This document shows, one piece after another, positions 57,384 through 64,000 of a stretch of 64,000 nucleotides of DNA (its first letter is position 1; every line of letters starts with the position of its first letter). Source of the DNA: Prostheceraeus crozeri. Lineage: Eukaryota; Platyhelminthes; Polycladida; Euryleptidae. The notes below the pieces were generated by a model, which saw only the letters and a program-made list of their open reading frames with translations, did no database searches and was not told where the DNA came from. The position numbers and the translations under genes were made by a program. The stretch is taken from the NCBI GenBank assembly GCA_907163375.1, contig CAJQUW010009037.1, positions 1 to 64,000 of the forward strand, given 5' to 3'.

Positions 57384-57944
57384 ATGCCTCATTACATTAG
57401 AACATGGAAACTTAGTGACGTTCAAAACGTTCACATAACAAATTCTAAAAGAATAGCATTTCGTCATTCAATAGCAAATAGTGATCGAAAACATCGTGGC
57501 GTTTGCATTAGTATTGACTCATTGCCTTCACTGAAAGACTTTGCGGATCTCATTGACAACCATAAGACTCGGATCAAGATTCCTCTCGATGACAAGGTAT
57601 GGATAAAGTGTGATTCATCAGTCAAACTATACGTCTGTTCACCAAAACGTGAAGATGTTGAATATCGATTTTTTCGTCTCAGTGACGTCACATGGGAAAC
57701 CTTTACAAGGGAGATACTACCACAGATAACGTCATTCATTAAAGATGGAGGACATCAAACGGTTGGAAGTTGTAAATCGGATGTTAACTACAAAAGCAAA
57801 GTCAAAACTCATTCTACAAGAGATCGAGAGGAATATACCCAACCGAAAACAATGGTTACTGAAAAAACGCAAATTGAAGCCGACAACGAGCTTACATCTT
57901 GGAAGAACGTCAATGTTAACATGGAGGATTCAGAGGAAGGATAG
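57384..57944 (+). CDS. PC4-like protein candidate (element B)
   Basis: A 186-residue protein from the ATG at 57,384. The central part VKLYVCSPKREDVEYRFFRL, then SDVTWETFTREILPQI, has the strands-then-helix pattern with the conserved Trp seen in PC4 and in the element A proteins at 28,993 and 31,501. The C-terminal third is polar and overlaps the start of the TBP-like gene by 200 bases in another frame. PC4 acts both as transcription coactivator and ssDNA binder; which applies here is unknown. Confidence 0.4.
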   Translation: MPHYIRTWKLSDVQNVHITNSKRIAFRHSIANSDRKHRGVCISIDSLPSLKDFADLIDNHKTRIKIPLDDKVWIKCDSSVKLYVCSPKREDVEYRFFRLSDVTWETFTREILPQITSFIKDGGHQTVGSCKSDVNYKSKVKTHSTRDREEYTQPKTMVTEKTQIEADNELTSWKNVNVNMEDSEEG

Positions 57945-58314
57945 ATCTCTCACTATCCTATTCTTTCCAAATGGAACAATCCAATGTATTGGAAGGGTCA
58001 TGGAGGGTGATCTCTCATATCTACACTTAACTTTGGAACATTTCCTTGGTGATTCATTATCTGATTGGAAAGTGAAGACAATGACCGTGTTATGTGAATT
58101 ACACTATCACTATGATTCCCGTAAAGTTACATCATCACATAATCTAACTTATGAAGTGGAGCTATTTCCAGCAGCTCAATTGACTAACTGGCATCCATAT
58201 CATGTTCATGTGTTCCATAATGGAAAGATTGTGATAACCGGCATTAAAGACATAAGTGATGTGCCTCCCATCATGTGTGATTTGAAAAAATGTTTCATGA
58301 AAACCAAATTGTAG
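57745..58314 (+). CDS. TATA-binding-protein-like protein (element B), looks whole
   Basis: A 189-residue protein with a basic N-terminal extension of about 50 residues, then two TBP-type repeats. Repeat 1 has MLTWRIQRKDRSLTILFFPN and GTIQCIG. Repeat 2 has YEVELFPAAQLTNW, then VHVFHNGKIVITGIKD and a closing helix. Eukaryotic TBP has VIMRIREPRTTALIFSSGK, YEPELFPGLIYRM and LLIFVSGKVVLTGAK at these places. The aromatic residues in ILFF and HVF match DNA-kinking Phe positions. The saddle half-repeats are about 80 residues apart, as in TBP. The protein is far diverged from any cellular TBP and close in style to the element A copy, so capture predates both elements. The true start could be an internal ATG. 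Confidence 0.75.
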   Translation: MEDIKRLEVVNRMLTTKAKSKLILQEIERNIPNRKQWLLKKRKLKPTTSLHLGRTSMLTWRIQRKDRSLTILFFPNGTIQCIGRVMEGDLSYLHLTLEHFLGDSLSDWKVKTMTVLCELHYHYDSRKVTSSHNLTYEVELFPAAQLTNWHPYHVHVFHNGKIVITGIKDISDVPPIMCDLKKCFMKTKL

Positions 58315-58422
58315 ATTTTGTATATATGTGAATAGATAATGAAATATAAACATATTTTTGTTTTCCTTATAAACCCTTGTTTTGGAAAAAAAGAGAGCAA
58401 GTTAATGATACAACATAAAACT

Positions 58423-58886
58423 TTATTTCAAAACTGTTTCGACATATTTAGTAAGAATTACATCATTTTTATCACAGTTTTTTGAAAATAGTTCTAAAGC
58501 ACTTTTACAGTTATTTTTCAATGGTCTCTCATTGACAAAATAGAGTACATAGCCACCGCACATTAGAGATGTATTACTTTGAAGTGGTAACGAAGTCACT
58601 TTCCTAACAGTCCAGGAGAACCTGTTCATCCATAATGCGATATCATGTAAACGAGGTTGATTAAGAGAGTCAAAATATTCGGCCACTTAATAACGATTGA
58701 TGTATACAGCAATCCAATGTTTTCCGGGAAGATTGTTGGTATCCGTATTGATGATAAGCGAACAAGGATAAAAGGAATTGAATCAGGTAAATTATCTCTA
58801 GAAAAGACATTGAGAAATATTGTCTTGGAGTAGGGATGAGCTTTCCTCATTTTCCTCAAGATTTCTATGTTGCTTAAGTTACTCAT
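58423..58886 (-). pseudogene. Adenain-like cysteine protease (element B), one or two breaks
   Basis: The catalytic signatures of adenovirus/Polinton maturation proteases are visible in order on the minus strand: LPGKHWIAVYIN (His), AEYFDSLNQPR (Asp) and SLMCGGYVLYFVN (Cys). The size, about 150 residues, is normal. In related viruses it cleaves core and capsid proteins at GG-type sites; such sites occur in the neighbouring core proteins (VGGGIFG, RGGGGF). It lies directly downstream of the major capsid gene. Confidence 0.7.
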
Positions 58887-60166
58887 CTCTGATAGCTGAC
58901 AGTCACGTCTCTCATTCTTGTTATCTCAACTTTGCTATCATAGATAGCATAAATGAGACAAGTAATTGTTTTCTTCAAAGGTGACTCAAATGATACCTCC
59001 AGTCGTAGATTTCCAGGCTTTGTAACTCCTACGCTTTCACCACCTAGATCTGCATCTGCTGTGAGGTTGTACATAATGAAGAAGTAGCCATTCTTGTACA
59101 TATCCATTGTAATTCCATTTGAATCGTCTGTATTAAACATGTTCAGGGCGGTGAAAATAGAACCATATTCACGTGCGAATTTGCCATCTTTGAAATTAGG
59201 CTCATATGTTTTGCAAGATACAAATTTCCCATCGTGATAGAGTGCTAGTTTGCTAACATTAAAGTGTTGGAAATTGAATGGATTCTTTTCAAAAGCACCA
59301 ATGAATGCCTCATTTTCCACAAATGTGATATACACCGCCTTTGGCATTGCAGTGGGAAAAAGATTTGGGTAGGCATGTGAGGATGATCTCGCACCAATTG
59401 TGAAGTTTGTCAACACACTGTGATTAACTGGATATATTGCATTGTTTTTCCTCAATCCTGTCGCATGCTCGTTGATGACTGACGGGTTCATTGTTACTCG
59501 CTTTACATTGAGCACGGCATTACTTATGTTGACTTGATAGTTTCTAGCTCCAAAAGCCATTAACGCGAACTCAGGATTTGCACGAATAAATTTTATTTGC
59601 ATTTTAACCTGTGATAGCAGATATCTAGATTGACGAAGGAAATCAAGATAGACAGGTCCTTTCAAGTATAATTCCTTTGAATCCGCTGTTAAATCCATTC
59701 GTCTTTTCAACCCTGTATTTGAGACATCATCAAATTTCCCTTGCTGATCATCACACCACCCAGAAACTTGCAAGTGTGACTGTTTAGCTTGCTTTTGAAA
59801 TTGAGTCATTGTATGTATATATGCTCCATATGGATATGCTCGATCCCCTCCTTCAATCTGTTTGTCATTCAATATTAGATACACATCTGAGAACAGACTG
59901 GCAATAGGAAGATTTGCTAATCCCACTTTATCCTTGGATGAATCGATATTTGTACCATCAGTCTTCTTAATTTGTATACACAACTCTAAATCAATGGATT
60001 GACAGTCAATATAATCTTGAGGATTGGCAGGTATATCAAACTGAATAGGCTGCTGGTTACCATCGATATTTGTTGTGGGGACTCTGTCTACAATTGTTGA
60101 GGAGATGATGTCTGTCTGATGAGGGGGAGAATCGAAGAAACAGAAAGCCGAATTGATACTCTGCAT
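58883..60166 (-). CDS. Double-jelly-roll major capsid protein (hexon) of element B, looks whole
   Basis: A 427-residue protein. IQFDIPANPQDYIDCQSIDL, then VGLANLPIASLFSDVYLILN and YPYGAYIHTMTQF, match the first jelly roll of Polinton/adintovirus major capsid proteins (I-P-G-S-x-x-Y-I-D-L, S-L-F-x-x-V-x-x-x-L-N-G, Y-P-Y-R-A-Y-x-E-x-L). The later part, with VNHSVLTNFTIGARS and a YGSIFTALNMF segment, corresponds to the second jelly roll. In relatives it forms trimers that build the icosahedral shell. It is somewhat shorter than many Polinton capsid proteins. Confidence 0.85.
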   Translation of the reverse strand: MQSINSAFCFFDSPPHQTDIISSTIVDRVPTTNIDGNQQPIQFDIPANPQDYIDCQSIDLELCIQIKKTDGTNIDSSKDKVGLANLPIASLFSDVYLILNDKQIEGGDRAYPYGAYIHTMTQFQKQAKQSHLQVSGWCDDQQGKFDDVSNTGLKRRMDLTADSKELYLKGPVYLDFLRQSRYLLSQVKMQIKFIRANPEFALMAFGARNYQVNISNAVLNVKRVTMNPSVINEHATGLRKNNAIYPVNHSVLTNFTIGARSSSHAYPNLFPTAMPKAVYITFVENEAFIGAFEKNPFNFQHFNVSKLALYHDGKFVSCKTYEPNFKDGKFAREYGSIFTALNMFNTDDSNGITMDMYKNGYFFIMYNLTADADLGGESVGVTKPGNLRLEVSFESPLKKTITCLIYAIYDSKVEITRMRDVTVSYQR

Positions 60167-60179
60167 CGTATTAGCTCTA

Positions 60180-60656
60180 CAAATATGTTGTCTTCCTTCG
60201 TTTTGACTTGTTTCCAGTCGCAGTGGAATTTCGTTTGCGCTTTCTTGCTTTCACACGTCTAGATTTAGAACGTGCTGCTCTTGTCGGCTTTTTACTTTTC
60301 CTGCGTCTTTGCTTAGTAACTCGACCGGATCCAACTTATCTTGACTTCCTACGCTTCTTCCGAACTGTACGTCTCGTCTTTGTTAAATCATCTAATGCGT
60401 CTATGGCAGATTGCTGCGCGCGCATTTTCATAGATTCACCGATATCCTCACCTTGAAGCGCATCAGCTGCAACATTTGCACCAAAATCTAAAGCCCTGCT
60501 TCCAACACGCTTCATGATTGGTACGCCATACTTTTTGAGTGTTGGAAGAACCATACGTCTTAGTGCACCAAATATGCCTCCTCCAACTTGTCGTCTACCT
60601 CCAACAAACACGGGATAACCGCTCTGATATGATGGTCTACTGTAAATGCCTGTCAT
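60180..60656 (-). pseudogene. Adenovirus-like core/minor virion protein (element B), about one break
   Basis: The N-terminal part reads YQSGYPVFVGGRRQVGGGIF, then MVLPTLKKYGVPIMKRVGSR and a Val/Ala-rich stretch with DIGESMKMRAQ. This matches the small protein found beside penton and hexon in adintoviruses and Polintons, which resembles adenovirus core proteins. GG sites fit cleavage by the adenain-like protease. A strongly basic tail (KRRKSR, RAARSKSRRVKARKRKR) fits DNA packing. Confidence 0.7.
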
Positions 60657-60699
60657 TATGACTATTGAATAACTATGGAAGTCACAATAGCGTAAAGCC

Positions 60700-61872
60700 T
60701 TATTCTCTTGACCTAATATGTAGGGTCAAAACAGTAACACCACCACAGAACGGTACTACTTCTCCTGCGTCATCATGAATTGATATGTCAATTCTATTGA
60801 TAAAATTTCGGCTGATTGGTAGATACATTGTGTTAAAAAATTCTCGATTGATTAGTTGCTTCCTTACGGATGAGAGAGGAAATGTGCGCAGAAGTGGGGC
60901 CTCAATGTCGCCAACCCTTGTATATTCAATAATGTTACAATAGACGTATAAGTTACTTATATCACGCTCTAGTGATGGGGCTGTATCGCCTATTGATGTG
61001 CCTTCATAAATAGTTGATTTTGAGAATCCCAATGTGGTCGTTAACACGCTATCCAGCTTGATAAGAGAGTTCTTCCCTATCTTTACAATCATGCGTTTCT
61101 TATGTGGGTCATAAGAAAAGTGATATTCATCTGCATCAAGGTAATCTACACCAAACTCATTTAACTTTGTACACAATTCAGATGGCGTTTTCAAGCTTTC
61201 AATGTTCAAATTAACTCTTTTTACAAGTTCACTGGAAGTAGACAATTCATCACCCAATATGTCTTCGCTGTGTACGTGGATATCCCATGAAGCATTTGTT
61301 GATGCTTTGAGTTTAGAAGAGGACAATTGAACCTTGAATGTATCATTTAATTCTGTCAACCAAGGTGCGCTTTCAAGGCCCTTAAACATCCCAATCATTC
61401 CAGATCCGAATTCAAAAACAGCGGACTCAGACTTTTCCAATGGTGTCTTTTTAGTAAAAACAATAAATTCTGCCTCCGTTTCAACAGTAAATAAAGTTAC
61501 TTTCTCTTTCTTATATTCAAAAGTCATTAACGTTTCTGGTACTGATTCTTGAAACTTTCTTGCAAAGTCTTCAACACTTCTAATGACCTCAAATTTATTT
61601 TTTACTCGGATGCTCCTTTTTTGTAATGCATACAATGGCACAATTCTACATTGAAAATCAGTGACTTTCCTCTCCGAATTCCACCCACGTCCATTGTACC
61701 AATACCTTGATGAGAAAGCTGTTCTGGAATACCCAAAAGTATGACTCAAATCCTTACCTAATACAAGAAGAACATGCTTCCCTTCCTTCATCAATTTTGT
61801 TGACCCCTTTTTGACTGGTTTGTAGAATTTATTCAAAGTCAGCTTGAAGAGATCATTTATTCGTTCAAACAT
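60700..61872 (-). CDS. Penton (minor capsid) protein of element B, looks whole
   Basis: A 390-residue protein. The C-terminal part is the recognisable single-jelly-roll penton of Polintons: LYVYCNIIEYTRVGDIEAPL, then YLPISRNFINRIDISIHDD and FCGGVTVLTLHIR. Related proteins share L-Y-V-Y-C-D-x-V-E, V-G-D-x-x-A-P-L-L-R and I-x-I-x-x-D-x-G-x-x-V-P-F. The N-terminal region is alpha/beta and less conserved. It would form the pentamers at the capsid vertices. It overlaps or abuts its neighbours closely, in a minus-strand late-gene block. Confidence 0.85.
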   Translation of the reverse strand: MFERINDLFKLTLNKFYKPVKKGSTKLMKEGKHVLLVLGKDLSHTFGYSRTAFSSRYWYNGRGWNSERKVTDFQCRIVPLYALQKRSIRVKNKFEVIRSVEDFARKFQESVPETLMTFEYKKEKVTLFTVETEAEFIVFTKKTPLEKSESAVFEFGSGMIGMFKGLESAPWLTELNDTFKVQLSSSKLKASTNASWDIHVHSEDILGDELSTSSELVKRVNLNIESLKTPSELCTKLNEFGVDYLDADEYHFSYDPHKKRMIVKIGKNSLIKLDSVLTTTLGFSKSTIYEGTSIGDTAPSLERDISNLYVYCNIIEYTRVGDIEAPLLRTFPLSSVRKQLINREFFNTMYLPISRNFINRIDISIHDDAGEVVPFCGGVTVLTLHIRSRE

Positions 61873-61873
61873 T

Positions 61874-62305
61874 CTACCGATTTCCTTTTCTGTTTGTAAA
61901 GAGATCGAATGCTTGAAAATGATCCGATAGTTTTAAAAACAGTGTATCGAATTCCGGCAATTCCTTATAACCAACTCCTTCCTCTAATGCCTTTCTCCAA
62001 TGAGTGGGAGCACTTTCAGGCAGCTCAACACATTCTTTCGCGAAAGAGTCAATAGTTTTAAGAATCACCTGTTGCCATTTTGGAAAAGTCACTCGCATTT
62101 GTCTCATATTGCTATACCCTGATGTAGACATACCATTACTGTGGAAGAATGGAACTTGAAGATAAAAGCCATCATCACCATAATTCCAGGTTTGAAAGTA
62201 GAACGTATTTCCAATCCCTTGCACCTTTCGTGTCGGACGAAGCTTCAAGAGATCTTGCTCAAAAGCGTCACCTTCCTCTCTGATTGTATACATTTTCTGA
62301 GTCAT
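61874..62305 (-). CDS. PC4-like/ssDNA-binding candidate (element B), homologue of the element A pair
   Basis: A 143-residue protein ending one base before the penton start. DGFYLQVPFFHSNGMSTSG, then MRVTFPKWQQVILKTIDSFA and YKELPEFDTLFLKLSDHF, follow the order LYLQTPAVYLP, then IPIDNWLRQQLDILEDF and YKPLYRGTRCYIL of the element A protein at 28,993. This shared pattern links the two elements. Its place in the late block suggests a virion or packaging role instead of, or besides, transcription. Confidence 0.5.
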   Translation of the reverse strand: MTQKMYTIREEGDAFEQDLLKLRPTRKVQGIGNTFYFQTWNYGDDGFYLQVPFFHSNGMSTSGYSNMRQMRVTFPKWQQVILKTIDSFAKECVELPESAPTHWRKALEEGVGYKELPEFDTLFLKLSDHFQAFDLFTNRKGNR

Positions 62306-62390
62306 GTTTCAACAAGTACTAATTCGGAGCTTTCAACCAGCGCAAATGAATTGTCACTTGAAAGTGGTAAAATATCATTAAAGCGTCTTC

Positions 62391-62415
62391 CTTATATACA
62401 CCTATATATGACTCA
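62391..62415 (-). promoter_or_regulatory. TGAGTCA plus TATA promoter, minus strand
   Basis: On the minus strand TGAGTCA (62,415-62,409) is followed by TATATAGG and then TGTATATAAGG (62,400-62,390). The ATG of the 143-residue protein follows at 62,305. Confidence 0.6.
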
Positions 62416-62456
62416 TCAATCAAAGTGATGACGTGTCACTTTATGATTCGCTAACC

Positions 62457-62849
62457 TTATATGAACATTGCAGCAGTTGCTGCAATCCTTCCAAGCGGAC
62501 TATTGATTACACCATTAATACTGTTTCCAATATCATTTAACATACTTAGAAACCCACCACCACCGCGCTGAATTAAGTTTCGCCTTTTCTTATCACTACT
62601 CCTTGGATTTGAAAACTTTTTTATGCTATTCAAAGAGCCAGCATTCAACAGAGGCTTGTAAATAGGTAGACATTTGTGTATTGCAAAAGCTAAATCACGA
62701 ATGAAATCATCACTTGAATTTTGAATCAATTTACACTTCTTCTTATTATCATGTATCCTGTTTAACTTTCGCAACGCCTTTTTAAACTGACTTGAAGGTT
62801 TGAAGGACCGTTTCGATTGACGAGAAGATGCCTTCCGTTTTACAGACAT
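62457..62849 (-). CDS. Basic virion-type protein with GGGG site (element B)
   Basis: A 130-residue protein. The first 60 residues are strongly basic (KRKASSRQSKRSF, KKALRKLNRIHDNKKK). A middle part DDFIRDLAFAIHKCL, then LNAGSLNSIKKF, is helical. KKRRNLIQRGGGGFLSMLND looks like a maturation cleavage site followed by a hydrophobic, possibly membrane-active end. Similar small proteins occur in the capsid blocks of Polintons, but I cannot name this one. Confidence 0.55.
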   Translation of the reverse strand: MSVKRKASSRQSKRSFKPSSQFKKALRKLNRIHDNKKKCKLIQNSSDDFIRDLAFAIHKCLPIYKPLLNAGSLNSIKKFSNPRSSDKKRRNLIQRGGGGFLSMLNDIGNSINGVINSPLGRIAATAAMFI

Positions 62850-62977
62850 TTTTATTCTAATATGGAAATAGATAATACAATTACAATTTTTGCTTAGTAC
62901 TTACAACATTATATACAAAAGTTTACAAGCATTCACACAGAGTTTGTTGCTGGTACTTATAAAATTACATAAAACAC

Positions 62978-63601
62978 TTAACAAGTTGTAGAGGGAAACT
63001 GATATACACTCACATCGGCTAGAGTCTGATTTGTAGCAGTTATGAGCTGCTCAATGTCTTTCATTAGATGTTTTGAAATTTGACAACTCATACAGCAGGG
63101 CTTTGAATGGAAAGTCTTTAAAATATTGGCATAGTATGCCCGTAAACTGATTACCTCAGAATGTCCTTGAGCAGCCACATTGATGCTTACTGATGGCGGT
63201 CCACTGAACAAGTCCAGTTTGCATTTCTCACCCTTCTCGTCATAGTAGCTGGAGGTGATAATGTCATGGAGACATGTGTTGAGTTTCCGTTGGATACTGC
63301 TGCACCAACAGCGAGAGTATTCCGGTACAATCTCCGTTTGAGCTAGTGGGCGAAATACTTCATTGAGCCAAAATCTTGCAACTCGTGTAAGAGCGTTGTT
63401 CACGACTCTCATCAACATTCTCTGCACCACAACGTCCTCTCCGCAGCGGAAATACTTCACTATTTCCTCCATCAGATCCACCAAATCCGCTTTATAGCCA
63501 GTTATATTCACGGCAGAATAAAATATATTGCCGGTGAAGAGTTGACTTCGGTAAATTATTGAAATGGGAATGTTGGTAGTGAACGACATGCTGATTGACA
63601 T
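62978..63601 (-). CDS. Unknown 207-residue protein (element B)
   Basis: An intact frame behind a clear promoter. It has a helical centre (DLVDLMEEIVKYFRCGED, then RMLMRVVNNALTRVARFWL) and scattered Cys, with a CxxC near the end (SKPCCMSCQISKHL). No family was recognised. It lies between the basic virion protein and the RING gene on the same strand. Confidence 0.5.
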   Translation of the reverse strand: MSISMSFTTNIPISIIYRSQLFTGNIFYSAVNITGYKADLVDLMEEIVKYFRCGEDVVVQRMLMRVVNNALTRVARFWLNEVFRPLAQTEIVPEYSRCWCSSIQRKLNTCLHDIITSSYYDEKGEKCKLDLFSGPPSVSINVAAQGHSEVISLRAYYANILKTFHSKPCCMSCQISKHLMKDIEQLITATNQTLADVSVYQFPSTTC

Positions 63602-63649
63602 TGTATTAGCCTCAAATTATGCTTGAAATAGAACGGTACAATGTCCTCC

Positions 63650-63711
63650 TTATATAGAAAAGTCAAACAAAGACACAATAGTGACCAATCACAGACCTGC
63701 ATGATGACTCA
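63650..63711 (-). promoter_or_regulatory. TGAGTCA, CCAAT and TATA promoter, minus strand
   Basis: On the minus strand TGAGTCA (63,711-63,705), ATTGG (63,689-63,685) and CTATATAAGG (63,657-63,648) stand in order upstream of the ATG at 63,601. It is the most complete example of the promoter layout shared by both elements. Confidence 0.65.
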
Positions 63712-63984
63712 TCATGCACGATATACAGTGACTGTTGAAGATATTTCTTCATCGCAAAGGGGACAAGATGAAGTTTCAAAGGGTACATAACATGTAGAAC
63801 ACATAACGCTATGAGAACATGGAAAAAAGAGAAGGGATCGTTCCTGTTTAAAACATTTAACGCAGTTCCGTTCACATAATAATTTAAATGTCTCTTCTTC
63901 TAATTTCCTTCTGAAGTCACTTTTATTGGGAGAACTTTTTATTAAAACACTGTCAGATGTCTCCTTCTTTCCATATCGTTCCAA
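63712..63984 (-). CDS. RING-finger protein of IAP type (element B)
   Basis: A 90-residue frame. The C-terminal half is a C3HC4 RING: CVKCFKQERSLLFFPCSHSV, then MCSTCY, then SSCPLCDEEI. This is the pattern at the end of IAP proteins and viral RING proteins, which act as ubiquitin ligases and often counter cell death. No BIR domain is seen upstream within the window. The N-terminal half is polar and helical (FRRKLEEETFKLL). Confidence 0.75.
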   Translation of the reverse strand: MERYGKKETSDSVLIKSSPNKSDFRRKLEEETFKLLCERNCVKCFKQERSLLFFPCSHSVMCSTCYVPFETSSCPLCDEEISSTVTVYRA

Positions 63985-64000
63985 TTTGATCCTCCTAATT

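Larger units (their letters stand above)
47585..64000. mobile_element. Element B: Polinton/adintovirus-type element, right end outside the window
   Basis: The left end is proposed at 47,585, where AGTAGTGAAAACTG resembles the AGTAGTAACACC end of element A and the host remnant stops. The gene set is typical: PolB and early-type genes on the plus strand up to 58.3 kb, and adenain-like protease, major capsid, core protein and penton on the minus strand from 58.4 kb on, meeting tail to tail. Any ATPase and integrase would lie past 64,000. It is a fossil with about five breaks in the visible part; capsid and penton genes look whole. Its proteins differ strongly from element A, so the two represent separate lineages and separate insertions. 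Confidence 0.8.

Noticed and set aside
58883-61872. Infectious virus sequence instead of an integrated element
   Set aside because: The genes lie next to a spliced gene, interrupted genes and host mobile-element remnants, which fits an old integrated Polinton-type fossil.

Overview
This is animal nuclear DNA: AT-rich, with spliced genes, LINEs, a tRNA-derived SINE, Tc1/mariner, hAT and Harbinger-type remnants, satellites and interstitial TTAGGG-type repeats. It is most likely a marine invertebrate; the species cannot be fixed from the sequence. No ordinary host gene could be recognised.

Layout. 1-26,870: repeat-rich host DNA. It holds a Tc1 fragment, a LINE with a MITE inserted in it, a ~198-bp satellite (8.27-9.6 kb), a 355-bp dimeric satellite (10.1-12.3 kb), a nearly complete but dead Tc1-type transposon (20,116-21,501), more LINE pieces, a possible solo LTR and a 710-bp foldback element. 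26,880-43,852: element A, a Polinton/Maverick-type element with ~1-kb terminal inverted repeats (TIRs) and a 6-bp target duplication (TTTGAC). 43,860-47,580: host DNA with hAT and Harbinger-like remnants. About 47,585 to the window end: element B, a second and different Polinton/adintovirus-type element, cut off by the window.

Element B carries the expected set: PolB, adenain-like protease, double-jelly-roll major capsid protein, adenovirus-like core protein and penton. Any ATPase and integrase would lie beyond the window. Element A has PolB and a DEDDh exonuclease but no capsid, protease, ATPase or integrase that I can recognise, although both its ends are well preserved. Both elements are treated here as fossils, each with a small number of breaks.

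The most striking observation is that both elements encode a protein resembling TATA-binding protein (A 32,517-33,051; B 57,745-58,314). Both also encode proteins with a PC4-like (ssDNA-binding/coactivator) pattern, and many of their genes start behind clear TATA boxes, often with CCAAT and TGAGTCA (AP-1/Maf) sites. Three genes of element A are followed by histone-mRNA-type 3' stem-loops, one with a CAAGAAAGA downstream element, while others use AATAAA. A domain at the N-terminus of both PolBs also occurs as three free-standing paralogues in A. Together these suggest a virus-like element with its own transcription-initiation parts and possibly S-phase-linked mRNA 3' processing. That is an inference from sequence patterns read by eye; no database search could be run.
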